Positions 44,644 to 54,455 of a stretch of 64,000 nt of DNA are shown here, one piece after another. Source of the DNA: Mediterraneibacter glycyrrhizinilyticus (GTDB lineage Bacteria; Bacillota; Clostridia; Lachnospirales; Lachnospiraceae); assembly GCF_016902345.1 (NCBI RefSeq), contig NZ_JACJLR010000002.1, positions 62,001 to 126,000 on the forward strand. The letters run 5' to 3'. The number at the start of each line of letters is the position of its first letter. Within the stretch, counting starts at the first letter, position 1. The notes under the pieces were generated by a model. That model ran no database searches and had not been told where the DNA came from. It saw only the letters and a list, made by a program, of their open reading frames with translations. The position numbers and the translations under genes were made by a program.

Positions 44644-45264
44644 ATGAGTAAACAGGTATGGAAAGCGGGAAATATGCTTTATCCTCTGCCGGCGGTCATG
44701 GTCAGTACGGCGGATAAAAGCGGGAACACAAATATCCTGACCATTGCCTGGACGGGAACAGTGTGCACGAATCCGCCCATGGCATACATCTCAGTCAGAC
44801 CGGAGCGATACTCTTATCATATGATCGAGGAGAGTGGAGAATTTGTCATCAACCTCACCACGGAAAAACTGGCGCGGGCAGCAGATTTCTGCGGCGTCCG
44901 GTCGGGACGGGAGGTGGACAAGTGGGAGGAATGCGGCCTGACTCCGGGAACCGCTCATTCCCTGAAATATGCTCCATGTATAGAGGAATCCCCGGTCAAT
45001 ATTGAGTGCCGGGTGGTTAAGACAGAGAAGCTGGGGAGCCACCATATGTTCCTCGCGGAGGTCATGGCAGTCCGGATCGATGATTCCTATATGGATGAGA
45101 GGGGGAAGTTTGAACTGAACCGGACCGGGCTTCTGGCATATTCCCATGGAGAGTATCTGGGGCTTGGGAAAAAGCTTGGAACATTCGGGTATAGTGTCAG
45201 AAAGAAAAAGCCGGACAGGAAAAAAAGAAGAAAAAGCAAAAACAAGCGGGGCTCTTCAGTATAA
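44644..45264 (+). CDS. Flavin reductase family protein
   Basis: FMN-binding split-barrel protein of 206 residues (flavin reductase-like/HpaC type). The core is YPLPAVMVSTADKSGNTNILTIAWTGTVCTNPPMAYISVRP with EFVINLTTEKLARAADFCG. The last 25 residues are very basic (RKKKPDRKKRRKSKNKRGSSV) and are not part of the fold. Electron transfer to a partner oxygenase or as a flavoredoxin is possible; no partner is adjacent. ATG 44644 is chosen; ATG 44626 is an alternative in the same frame. A terminator (45271-45359) follows. Confidence 0.85.
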   Translation: MSKQVWKAGNMLYPLPAVMVSTADKSGNTNILTIAWTGTVCTNPPMAYISVRPERYSYHMIEESGEFVINLTTEKLARAADFCGVRSGREVDKWEECGLTPGTAHSLKYAPCIEESPVNIECRVVKTEKLGSHHMFLAEVMAVRIDDSYMDERGKFELNRTGLLAYSHGEYLGLGKKLGTFGYSVRKKKPDRKKRRKSKNKRGSSV

Positions 45265-45270
45265 AAATAG

Positions 45271-45359
45271 AAAAGACAGGGAAGGATAATCTCGGGAACC
45301 ATAACTGGATTTCTGAGAGGAGTATGGTTCAGCCATATGGTTTCTTCTCTGTCTTTTTT
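45271..45359 (+). terminator. Terminator after the flavin reductase gene
   Basis: AAAAGACAGGGAAG pairs with CTTCTCTGTCTTTT with one mismatch, enclosing a second inverted repeat (GAACCATA/TATGGTTC), so a branched hairpin; T-run follows. Confidence 0.7.
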
Positions 45360-45381
45360 ATGTGATGACCCAGATAACAAA

Positions 45382-45457
45382 TGATAATCAATCTCAATAA
45401 AAAACTTGAACGCTGGCCGCGAATCTGGTATGATACATATAGTTAGTTAGAGCTAAC
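45382..45457 (+). promoter_or_regulatory. Promoter and putative metal-responsive operator of enolase
   Basis: TTGAAC at 45406-45411, a 17-base spacer and TATGAT at 45429-45434. GTTAG-TTAGAG-CTAAC at 45442-45457, within a longer palindrome, covers the expected start of transcription and resembles DtxR/IdeR boxes. TGATAATCAATCTCA at 45382-45396 resembles a Fur box and matches the DUF2325 upstream element at 13 of 15 positions. Confidence 0.6.
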
Positions 45458-45496
45458 TATATAGGAATAAATCATGTAAACTCCTTTGCCCCGTAA

Positions 45497-46840
<1,344 letters not shown>

Positions 46841-46981
46841 GACAGAGAGTAATTTGAATTTGAAAAGCAGCAAAAAAACAGAAGATAAGGACAGATTTGA
46901 GGGATGGTGTCTGGACAGACCGTGGAGGATAGAGTAAAATAGCCTGTGGCTTACAGTAAATACACAGGAGGAATGCTTACC

Positions 46982-48184
46982 ATGGTACATCTGCTTTTAA
47001 CCATCATATATATTTCGTTCATCAGTCTGGGGCTTCCGGATGCCCTTCTTGGATCTGCATGGCCCACTATGTACAGAGAGCTGTCGGTTCCGGTGTCCTA
47101 TGCCGGTATCATTTCAATGATCATCTCTTTGGGAACCATCCTTTCCAGTCTTCAGAGCGACCGGCTGACAAAGAGGATGGGAGCCGGGATGGTGACAGCG
47201 GTCAGTGTTGCAATGACAGCGGCGGCGCTGTTTGGATTCTCTGTGAGCGGTTCGTTCCTTGCACTCTGTCTGTGGGCGGTGCCTTACGGGCTGGGTGCAG
47301 GCAGCGTGGATGCGGCTTTGAACAACTATGTGGCGCTTCACTATAGCAGCAGGGATATGAGCTGGCTTCACTGTATGTGGGGAGTGGGGACGATCATAGG
47401 TCCGTATGTAATGGGATACGCCCTGATAAACGGTATGACCTGGAACCGGGGCTACTTCATTATTTCCATGCTCCAGGTCGCTTTGAGTATCGCTTTGTTT
47501 CTGAGCCTTCCCGTTTGGAGAAAGATGGAAAAGGAAAAGGGCACAGGAACGGCTGAGAGCAGCAGAGGAATAAGAAAAGCCCTGACAATGAAAGAGATTC
47601 TGCGGATTCCCGGTGCGAAGGAGATCATGGTCACCTTTTTCTGTTACTGTGCGGTGGAGCAGACGGCCATGCTTTGGGGCAGTAGCTATATGGTGCTGCA
47701 CAACGGCCTGACGGCAGACGAGGCGGCCTCCTATGCGAGTCTGTTCTGCATTGGAATTACGGTGGGGCGCTTCCTGAATGGGTTCCTGATGATGAAATTT
47801 ACAGATGATCAGATGATACGTGCCGGGCAGGCGGTGATCATTGCGGGGATCGTGATCCTCTTTCTGCCTTTCGGAAAAGCAACCGCTGTCGGCGGACTGA
47901 TCCTTATCGGACTGGGATGCGCTCCGGTCTATCCCTGCATCATCCATTCCACGCCGATAAACTTTGGAGCAGACAGATCCCAGGCGCTCATCGGAGTACA
48001 GATGGCGAGTGCCTATGTGGGGAGCTGCCTTATGCCTCCGGTGTTCGGACTGCTGGCAAATCACATTTCGGCGTCGCTGCTTCCATGGTATCTTCTGGCG
48101 ATCATGGTCCTCATGGTCATTATGTATACAGGGGTGATCAGAAAAACAAGCCTGAGCCGGCAGAAAACATGTCAGAGAAACTGA
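46982..48184 (+). CDS. MFS transporter (fucose-permease-like)
   Basis: Major facilitator of 400 residues with about twelve helices. The first helices include FISLGLPDALLGSAWPTMYREL and LSSLQSDRLTKRMGAGMVTA (the loop 2-3 motif). The central GAGSVDAALNNYVALHYSSRDMSWLHCMWGVGTIIGPY is typical of the FucP/YfkF-like group. AGGAGG sits 10 bases before ATG 46982; the frame has earlier ATGs at 46946 and 46973 with poor spacing. The substrate is unknown. A hairpin terminator follows the gene. Confidence 0.82.
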   Translation: MVHLLLTIIYISFISLGLPDALLGSAWPTMYRELSVPVSYAGIISMIISLGTILSSLQSDRLTKRMGAGMVTAVSVAMTAAALFGFSVSGSFLALCLWAVPYGLGAGSVDAALNNYVALHYSSRDMSWLHCMWGVGTIIGPYVMGYALINGMTWNRGYFIISMLQVALSIALFLSLPVWRKMEKEKGTGTAESSRGIRKALTMKEILRIPGAKEIMVTFFCYCAVEQTAMLWGSSYMVLHNGLTADEAASYASLFCIGITVGRFLNGFLMMKFTDDQMIRAGQAVIIAGIVILFLPFGKATAVGGLILIGLGCAPVYPCIIHSTPINFGADRSQALIGVQMASAYVGSCLMPPVFGLLANHISASLLPWYLLAIMVLMVIMYTGVIRKTSLSRQKTCQRN

Positions 48185-48248
48185 CGGGAAACGGATGAGA
48201 TGAAAAAAGAAAACGGGCAGAACGGGAAAATGAACAGGAAAGAATAGG

Positions 48249-48284
48249 GGCACCGCACGGCAGAAAAGCTGTGCGATGCCTTTT
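48249..48284. terminator. Hairpin terminator between MFS and AraC genes
   Basis: GGCACCGCAC pairs with GTGCGATGCC (one mismatch), followed by TTTT; sits between convergent genes and overlaps the AraC stop. Confidence 0.7.
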
Positions 48285-49146
48285 ATCTTATACGGAATTC
48301 CTTTGGACTGACTCCGAATTCTTTCTTGAATGATCTGTGAAAATTAGAATAGTCGCTGAAACCGCAGGTCATACACGCTTCCGTGACAGGAGTGCCTTCC
48401 TGGATCATGTTACGTGCCACAGTCAGCCTTTTTTTAATGATAAACTGATAAATGCTCAGCCCGGTGTACTGTTTAAACTGATGAGACAGATAGGATTTGC
48501 TGATATAGCAGACCTCTGCAAGTCTGTCCAGTGTCAGATCTTCAGCAAGGTTCTCATTGATATATGCAACCACTTTATTGACCTTTTCATTCTCTGTGAT
48601 GTCCTCGGGGATAATATCCGGCGCGGCAAAATAGGCTCGGTTTAAAAACACCATAAATTCATTCAGGTAAATATATTCCAGTGTGGAGCTGCCGAACTCG
48701 TCACTCTCCCGGCACTCCAGGATCTTGTCGAGTATGCTCTTTAAATGGGCGACCGCCCTGCTGTCCGGGCGGATCCGTTTATACTCCTTCCGGCTGGCAT
48801 CTTTAAAGCAGTCGGTCAGGTTTGGACCGTATCTTTCCTGCGCCTGGAGAAAATCCGGCGTGATCCATACCACGTATCTCTCATAGGGCCTGCCTGGAAG
48901 AACTTCCGGTTTGTGGATATCCTTATTGTCGGTGAGAAGGATATCGCCGGGGCGGAGCAGGTATGTACGTCCCTCGATATTATAAGATACATTTCCGGAG
49001 AGAAAGAAGAAGACTTCATAAAATTCGTGTTCGTGAAAATCCACCTCAGGTGGAATCGGATCCAGATAGTGGTAACATTCAAAATCAGACCGAACCATAG
49101 TCTGATGAGAAGAAGAAAATTCGTCCCTTTTGTGCAGATTGGACAA
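48283..49146 (-). CDS. AraC-family regulator with cupin sensor
   Basis: Regulator of 287 residues with an N-terminal cupin (PPEVDFHEHEFYEVFFFLSGNVSYNIEGRTYLLRPGDILL) and a C-terminal AraC domain (LTLDRLAEVCYISKSYLSHQFKQYTG and TPVTEACMTCGFSDYSNFHRSFKK). It is divergent from the IS and, beyond it, from the uxuAB genes, so it was probably the local regulator of those genes before the IS arrived. A TACAAT -10-like site lies near 49240 for rightward transcription. Confidence 0.88.
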   Translation of the reverse strand: MSNLHKRDEFSSSHQTMVRSDFECYHYLDPIPPEVDFHEHEFYEVFFFLSGNVSYNIEGRTYLLRPGDILLTDNKDIHKPEVLPGRPYERYVVWITPDFLQAQERYGPNLTDCFKDASRKEYKRIRPDSRAVAHLKSILDKILECRESDEFGSSTLEYIYLNEFMVFLNRAYFAAPDIIPEDITENEKVNKVVAYINENLAEDLTLDRLAEVCYISKSYLSHQFKQYTGLSIYQFIIKKRLTVARNMIQEGTPVTEACMTCGFSDYSNFHRSFKKEFGVSPKEFRIR

Positions 49147-49294
49147 AATATCACCTCACTTTTTTCTCTGTACCTATCATAGAGCATTTATTACCATGTT
49201 TCAAGCAGAAAATACTATGAGAAATGCACAGAAACGTGGTACAATATGTATCAGAAAGCGCAGGAAAAAGCAAAACTCCTGACAGAGAAAAATG
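49147..49294. promoter_or_regulatory. Region left of the IS, possible original uxuAB promoter
   Basis: The stretch between the AraC start and the left IS end has a TACAAT box near 49240 but no gene. A 21-codon frame at 49249 lacks any support. If the IS is recent, this is the remaining upstream control region of uxuA. Confidence 0.4.
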
Positions 49295-50800
49295 ATCTCT
49301 CGGAATTCTGAGTGATCACAGCCAGCAGACGCTGACGTTGAACTTTGAAAAGTAAATATTATCGAAAAAGTGAAAAATAGACATGCTGAAATAGACATAG
49401 CTGTCGCTATATCTGAAAAAATGCGGTATAATAATCAAGGATCATGCTACTTCCAAAATCAACTTTCGTAATGGAGATTCGAAAGGCAGATCCCATGCAT
49501 CAAGATGTTGCAGCATCATGATGTGATAGAGGCGGCAGTACCACATCTTAGTAGAGCGGTGTCTGCCGCTTTCTAATTGAAAGTCTATTTTCTCACGTTT
49601 ATTGGAACGTTCTGCCGAAGTCCGGGCGTTGAATTCCTTTTTCCATTCCTTCGTGTCACGTGGCGGGAAGTTAATCAGTCTTGGGTTATCTTTCATAGCC
49701 AGATGGACTGTCCTGCCATACTTGGAATCCGAGCAGGGATGTGTGCAGGAGCAGCCGTATTTCCGGCTGGCCAGAGGACAGCGGAATTTCAGCCTCCCCT
49801 TGGAAGGCTCCGAACCGTCATGACGCATTTTTCTTCCCGCTTTACAGACGGGAACACCGTCTTCGCCGATGGTGAAATCATTTTTATATTTTACTTTGAT
49901 GCCCCGTTTCACATTCAGGTCAATAAAGGGCTGGATGTGATTCTTACGGCAGTAAATGTAATAGGGCATCGCATCATGGGCAGAATCCAGGAGCCACTTG
50001 CTGACATGAAGATCAGGAAGGAAAGCTTTCATTCGGAACCAGGTTTCCAGAAAGCCAAGGGAGTCATGTTTTGAGGCAGGATTCAACAGAGGAAAAACAG
50101 GGAAGAATAAGGCTGGTCATCTAACACAAAAGAAGCTGCTTCCAACTGCCCCAGCAACTGAACAACGGAAATCTTTTCGACAGATTCTGCCTTCTTCCCT
50201 TTCTGAGCAGGCTTTTTAATCCTTTTCTCTTTTGCAGGGCGCAGATGGGAAGAAAGATTGGAATCTTCAGAATCCCACAGTCGGGCAAGAAAATCATAAA
50301 AAGTACCGACACCGGGAGTATCGCCGAATTCAAAACCGCTGAGGATTGCATAAAGCGGATTGATCTTCAACTGAGCAGCCCAGTCTGTCAGGGAATGGAT
50401 TTTGAAATCAATAGACAGCAGACAAGAGCGCTGCATACAGGAAGGGGTTCTGGGCTTAGGGCCAAAGACAGAGTATTTCGAACGCAGAAGTTCATCCGTA
50501 TAAGAAAGATCAAGATTCCAGAAACGTTCGATGATATCCCAGGTAGCCCGTGAAAAGGCATCAGGATTAGGATAATATTTACGAAGATTTGCAGCAACAA
50601 AGTTTTGATAGGCGGCATGACCGCCAGGATTAACAGGTAACAAAAAATCGCCTCCAGTCGAAAGAAATAAAATATATTCAATCGGCTTCGCCGCAAATTT
50701 TGGGCGATTTGTCAAGTGTTTTTGGCAAAAAAAGTGGGGGATTTTAATAAAAAAGGAATCCAAAGCCCTTATAAATCAAGGGATTAAGATTCCGAGAGAT
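49295..50800 (-). mobile_element. Insertion sequence with frameshifted transposase
   Basis: About 1.5 kb element. ATCTCTCGGAAT at 49295-49306 (+) is repeated inverted at 50789-50800, a 12-base perfect terminal match that weakens inward. The transposase fills the minus strand from 50643 to 49442. Near the right end a hairpin (GGAATC/GATTCC with CCCTT/AAGGG) lies at about 50755-50792. I cannot fix a target duplication or the IS family. It ends 27 bases before the uxuA start. Confidence 0.6.
49442..50643 (-). pseudogene. IS transposase split by a -1 frameshift
   Basis: Two minus-strand frames make one transposase-like protein of about 400 residues. The first part (50643-50083, from TTG with TGGAGGC upstream) ends FGDTPGVGTFYDFLARLWDSEDSN and a basic stretch; the second part (50086-49442) has LVDSAHDAMPYYIYCRKN-type residues (LLDSAHDAMPYY) and cysteine pairs (KFRCPLASRKYGCSCTHPC). 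They join in a run of five T (minus strand, 50097-50093); one extra T would restore the frame. It is thus probably inactive, unless the shift is programmed; the site is not a canonical slippery heptamer. The DDE assignment is inferred. Confidence 0.7.
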
Positions 50801-50827
50801 TATAAAAAACAAAAGGAGGAAAGAATC

Positions 50828-51880
50828 ATGAAGATGTCTTTTAGGTGGTACGGAGAGTCCGACCCGATCTCTCTGGAGTATATCTCCCAGATCCCCGGGA
50901 TGCGTTCGATCGTCTCTGCCGTATACGATGTGAAGCCGGGTGAGGTCTGGCCGGAGGAGAGCCTTGCGAAGATGAAAGCGGACTGCGAGGCGCACGGACT
51001 CGTGTTTGATGTGGTAGAGTCTATCCCGGTATCCGAGGATATTAAGCTTGGGACAGAGAAGAGGGACGAGCACATCGAGGTTTACTGTGAGAACATCCGC
51101 CGCTGTGCAAAATACGGGATCAAATGTGTAACATATAACTTTATGCCCGTGTTTGACTGGACACGTACCCAGCTTGACAAGGAAGCTCCGGATGGATCTA
51201 CAAGTCTTGTAATGTACTGGGATCAGATGAAAGGTCTTGACCCGCTCAAGGACGACATCAACCTTCCCGGATGGGATGCAAGCTATACCCAGGATGAAGT
51301 CCGCGGACTGATCCAGGCGTACGGGGAGCTCGGCGAGGACGGATTGTGGAAGAACATAGAGATATTCCTTAAGAAAGTGATCCCGGTTGCAGAGGAGTGC
51401 GGTGTAGTGATGGCGCTTCATCCGGATGATCCGCCGTATCCGATCTTCGGACTTCCGCGTGTGATCACCTGTGAGGAGAACCTGGACCGTTACCTGTCTA
51501 TCGTGGATTCTCCCTCCAATACACTGTGCCTGTGCACAGGGTCTCTTGGATGCGCAAAGTTCAATGACATTCCGGCGATGGTGCGCAAGTATTCATCCAT
51601 GAAACGGATCGGATTCATGCATATGAGAAATGTCAAGATCATGGAAGATGGATCTTTCGAGGAGAGAGCTCATCTCTCATCCTGCGGAACACTTGATATG
51701 TATGAGATCACAAAAGCACTGGTAGAGACGGGCTTTGACGGATATGTGCGTCCTGACCATGGCAGAATGATCTGGGGAGAGACAGGAAAACCCGGATATG
51801 GACTGTATGACCGGGCTCTCGGAGCTGCTTATCTGAACGGTCTTTTTGAAGCATGCGAGAAAGAACTGGGAAAGAAGTAA
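50828..51880 (+). CDS. uxuA: Mannonate dehydratase
   Basis: Dehydrates D-mannonate to 2-keto-3-deoxygluconate, the step after fructuronate reduction. Length 350. Family stretches are MKMSFRWYGESDPISLEYI, YNFMPVFDWTRTQLD, MALHPDDPPYPIFGLPRV, LCTGSLGCAKFND, HMRNVKIMEDGSFEE and GYVRPDHGRMIWGE (metal ligands Asp, His, Cys). AAAAGGAGGAAAG precedes ATG. It starts 27 bases beyond the right end of an IS. The next gene is the SDR reductase, 40 bases away. The uxaC, kdgK and eda genes of the same route are 18 kb upstream. Confidence 0.97.
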   Translation: MKMSFRWYGESDPISLEYISQIPGMRSIVSAVYDVKPGEVWPEESLAKMKADCEAHGLVFDVVESIPVSEDIKLGTEKRDEHIEVYCENIRRCAKYGIKCVTYNFMPVFDWTRTQLDKEAPDGSTSLVMYWDQMKGLDPLKDDINLPGWDASYTQDEVRGLIQAYGELGEDGLWKNIEIFLKKVIPVAEECGVVMALHPDDPPYPIFGLPRVITCEENLDRYLSIVDSPSNTLCLCTGSLGCAKFNDIPAMVRKYSSMKRIGFMHMRNVKIMEDGSFEERAHLSSCGTLDMYEITKALVETGFDGYVRPDHGRMIWGETGKPGYGLYDRALGAAYLNGLFEACEKELGKK

Positions 51881-51920
51881 AATAATAATCAACAAATAAA
51901 AAAGAGAGGAGAATTACAAA

Positions 51921-52769
51921 ATGGGAAATAATGTACTGAACACGGATCTGACTGGCAAAGTATGTGTGATCACAGGTGCAGGCGGCGCGATCTGCGGAAT
52001 GTTCGCAGAGAAGCTGGCGGCAGCAGGCGGAAAAGTTGCGGTCCTTGACCTGAATGAGGAAGCTGCGCAGAAAGTTGCGGACAAGATCGTTGCTGACGGC
52101 GGGATCGCAAAGGCGTATAAGGCAAATGTCCTTGAACGTGAGAACCTGGATCAGGTTCACGAGCAGATCCTGGCAGATTTCGGCCCCTGTGATGTGCTGA
52201 TCAACGGAGCAGGAGGAAACAATCCCCGTGCGACAACAGATAATGAGTTCCATTATGAGGCAAAGGATATTGAAAACTGCAAGACATTCTTTGATCTGGA
52301 CAAGTCCGGAGTAGAATTCGTGTTCGCCCTGAACTGGCTGGGAACACTTCTTCCGACACAGGTGTTTGCAGGGGATATGATCGACAGGAACGGAAATATC
52401 CTGAACATTGCATCCATGAACGCTTACACACCGCTGACAAAGATTCCGGCTTACTCCGGGGCAAAATCAGCGATCGTCAATTTTACACAGTGGCTTGCAA
52501 CCTATTTTGCAAAATCAGGCATCCGCGTAAATGCGATCGCTCCGGGATTTTTCGTGGGAAATCAGAACAGAGGGCTTCTGTTCAACGAGGACGGAACACC
52601 GACGGCGCGTACAGCTAAGATCCTTGCAGGAACACCGATGGGACGTTTTGGTGAGCTGGAAGAGCTGGTTGGAGCAGTCCTGTTCCTGATCAACAATGAT
52701 GCTGCCGGATTCATCACTGGTGTGTGCATCCCGATCGACGGAGGATACGCTGCTTATTCAGGAGTATAA
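51921..52769 (+). CDS. uxuB: SDR-family D-mannonate oxidoreductase (fructuronate reductase)
   Basis: Short-chain dehydrogenase of 282 residues. NAD(P) binding: VCVITGAGGAICGMFAEKLAAAGG near residues 12-35; catalytic YxxxK: PAYSGAKSAIVNF. Ser in LNIASMNAYTPLTKIPAYSG completes the triad. It takes the role played in Escherichia coli by the unrelated UxuB, reducing fructuronate to mannonate; the gene symbol reflects that function. Position right after uxuA supports the call. AGAGAGGAG precedes ATG. A very strong hairpin at 52801-52860 ends the operon. Confidence 0.9.
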   Translation: MGNNVLNTDLTGKVCVITGAGGAICGMFAEKLAAAGGKVAVLDLNEEAAQKVADKIVADGGIAKAYKANVLERENLDQVHEQILADFGPCDVLINGAGGNNPRATTDNEFHYEAKDIENCKTFFDLDKSGVEFVFALNWLGTLLPTQVFAGDMIDRNGNILNIASMNAYTPLTKIPAYSGAKSAIVNFTQWLATYFAKSGIRVNAIAPGFFVGNQNRGLLFNEDGTPTARTAKILAGTPMGRFGELEELVGAVLFLINNDAAGFITGVCIPIDGGYAAYSGV

Positions 52770-52800
52770 GATCTGAAACTAAAGAAATAATACGTTAAAC

Positions 52801-52860
52801 AAAATCCCTTGGTAGCACGCCGCACTTTTTCATGAGCGCGGCGTGCTACCAAGGGATTTT
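52801..52860. terminator. Terminator with a 23-bp perfect stem after uxuAB
   Basis: Positions 52801-52823 are the exact inverse complement of 52838-52860, with a 14-base loop. The stem begins AAAATCCC and ends GGGATTTT, so it can terminate in both directions. Confidence 0.85.
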
Positions 52861-53067
52861 CAGAGCATTGTGGTCTTTGGGATCATAATGCTTTTTCTGT
52901 TTCAAAATATTACACGGATGAGTATGACATGCAATACAAATTTCGCCTTCTTTGTATTATACTGGGAACAAACCGGTTCTGCGGCAGAAAACTGTGCGGA
53001 CTGAAACGGCAGGAAAACGCAGAATACGATTTCTGAGATCAGGAAAAAGAAAGAGGAGAGGGTAGAT

Positions 53068-54450
53068 ATGAAAAAAGAACAGACAACGGATATGACACGC
53101 GGTCCGGTGTTCCGGCAGATGGCAGTGTTCGCACTGCCGGTCCTTCTGGGAATGCTGTGCCAGAGAATATATAATTTCGCCGACGCCTATATTGTCGGGA
53201 GGTTTCTGGGGGATGAAGCTCTTGCGGCGGTGAGCATATCGGGGACAGCGATGTATATGATGACCTCTATCATGATGGGAGTCACCACAGGTGTGAGCAT
53301 TGTGATCTCCCAGTTTTACGGAGCCGGCCAGCAGAAACAGATCCGGGAGACATTTGCGGCCGGTATACATGTATCCATCTGGATGACGGTAATCATCACG
53401 ATCGTGGGAATGGCAACAACGGATCCGCTGCTCCGGCTTCTTCAGACAAGTGAGGAACTGATGCCGGATGCGTCCACGTATCTTCTGATCATTTATGCAG
53501 GGTGCTGTGCGACTATGTTGTACAATTTTGCCTCGGCAGTGCTCCGAGCTATGGGAAACTCAGTAGTCCCGCTGGTATTTCTGATCCTGTCCAGCATCCT
53601 GAACGTGATCCTGGATGTGGCGTTTGTATCCTGGATCCCCATGGGTGTGGCGGGCGCCGCTCTTGCCACAGTGCTGTCGCAGCTCATATCAGGAGTACTC
53701 TGCGTGCTGTACGCGCTCAGGATCATGCCGGTCCTCCGGCTGAGCCGGCGTGAATGGAAGCCGGACCGGCATCTGATCGCAGAGATCTTAAGGTACGGAC
53801 TTCCCACAGGTCTCCAGATGAGTATTATCTCGATCTCGGACATGACGCTGCAGGCGGTCATCAATACATACAGTACAGCCATGATCGTGGCGTACGGCGT
53901 GGCGCTCAAAGTGGAGGGACTGGGCTTCCAGCTTGCGGATGCCATCGGAACGGCGATGGGGACATTTGCGGGGCAGAATGCCGGAGCAGGGGATATCCCG
54001 AGAGTGAAGAAGGGAGTCCGGAGCGCGTACCTGCTCAATATTCTGTGCTACGGAATATTCTGTCCGGTTGTATTTGTTCTGGCAGAACCGATCATGAGAG
54101 CGTTTACGGACAACCCGGAATCGATCCGCTACGGGATGGAGTACATGAGGATATTTACATTATTTTTCCTTGCAGGAGGCGTTCTGGTAGTTTATCATAA
54201 TATCTTAAGGGCGTCCGGTGATGTGGCAGTGACGGTTCTGATGGGAGTCAGCGAAGTTGTCACAAGAATCGGGTGTGCATTTTTGCTTCCTGCGTTTTTC
54301 GGGTACCGGGGTCTCTGGTTCGTTTCTCCCGTTACCTGGATCTGTGCGGCGCTTGTAGGCGCTGTCCGGTATTATACCGGCGGCTGGGAGAAAAAGGCGA
54401 TGAGGCTCGCACAGTATATTCCGCAGGAGAAAAAACAACAGAGCAGGTGA
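53068..54450 (+). CDS. MATE-family efflux transporter
   Basis: Multidrug and toxin extrusion type exporter of 460 residues with twelve predicted helices. The start MAVFALPVLLGMLCQRIYNFADAYIVGRFLGDEALAAVSISG is typical, with the second half showing the same pattern from about residue 240 (PTGLQMSIISISDMTLQAVINTYSTAMIVAYGVALKVEGLG). It uses a Na+ or H+ gradient to export cationic compounds; the substrate is unknown. The downstream AraC gene begins six bases after its stop, so the two are linked. Confidence 0.92.
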   Translation: MKKEQTTDMTRGPVFRQMAVFALPVLLGMLCQRIYNFADAYIVGRFLGDEALAAVSISGTAMYMMTSIMMGVTTGVSIVISQFYGAGQQKQIRETFAAGIHVSIWMTVIITIVGMATTDPLLRLLQTSEELMPDASTYLLIIYAGCCATMLYNFASAVLRAMGNSVVPLVFLILSSILNVILDVAFVSWIPMGVAGAALATVLSQLISGVLCVLYALRIMPVLRLSRREWKPDRHLIAEILRYGLPTGLQMSIISISDMTLQAVINTYSTAMIVAYGVALKVEGLGFQLADAIGTAMGTFAGQNAGAGDIPRVKKGVRSAYLLNILCYGIFCPVVFVLAEPIMRAFTDNPESIRYGMEYMRIFTLFFLAGGVLVVYHNILRASGDVAVTVLMGVSEVVTRIGCAFLLPAFFGYRGLWFVSPVTWICAALVGAVRYYTGGWEKKAMRLAQYIPQEKKQQSR

Positions 54451-54455
54451 CAGCA

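Noticed and set aside
49249-49314. 21-codon frame between the AraC gene and the IS
   Set aside because: Too short, no good ribosome binding site, and it runs into the IS end.
50083-50100. Programmed -1 frameshift in the transposase
   Set aside because: The site G-TTT-TTC is not a canonical slippery heptamer and no downstream stimulator is evident; a base loss is simpler.
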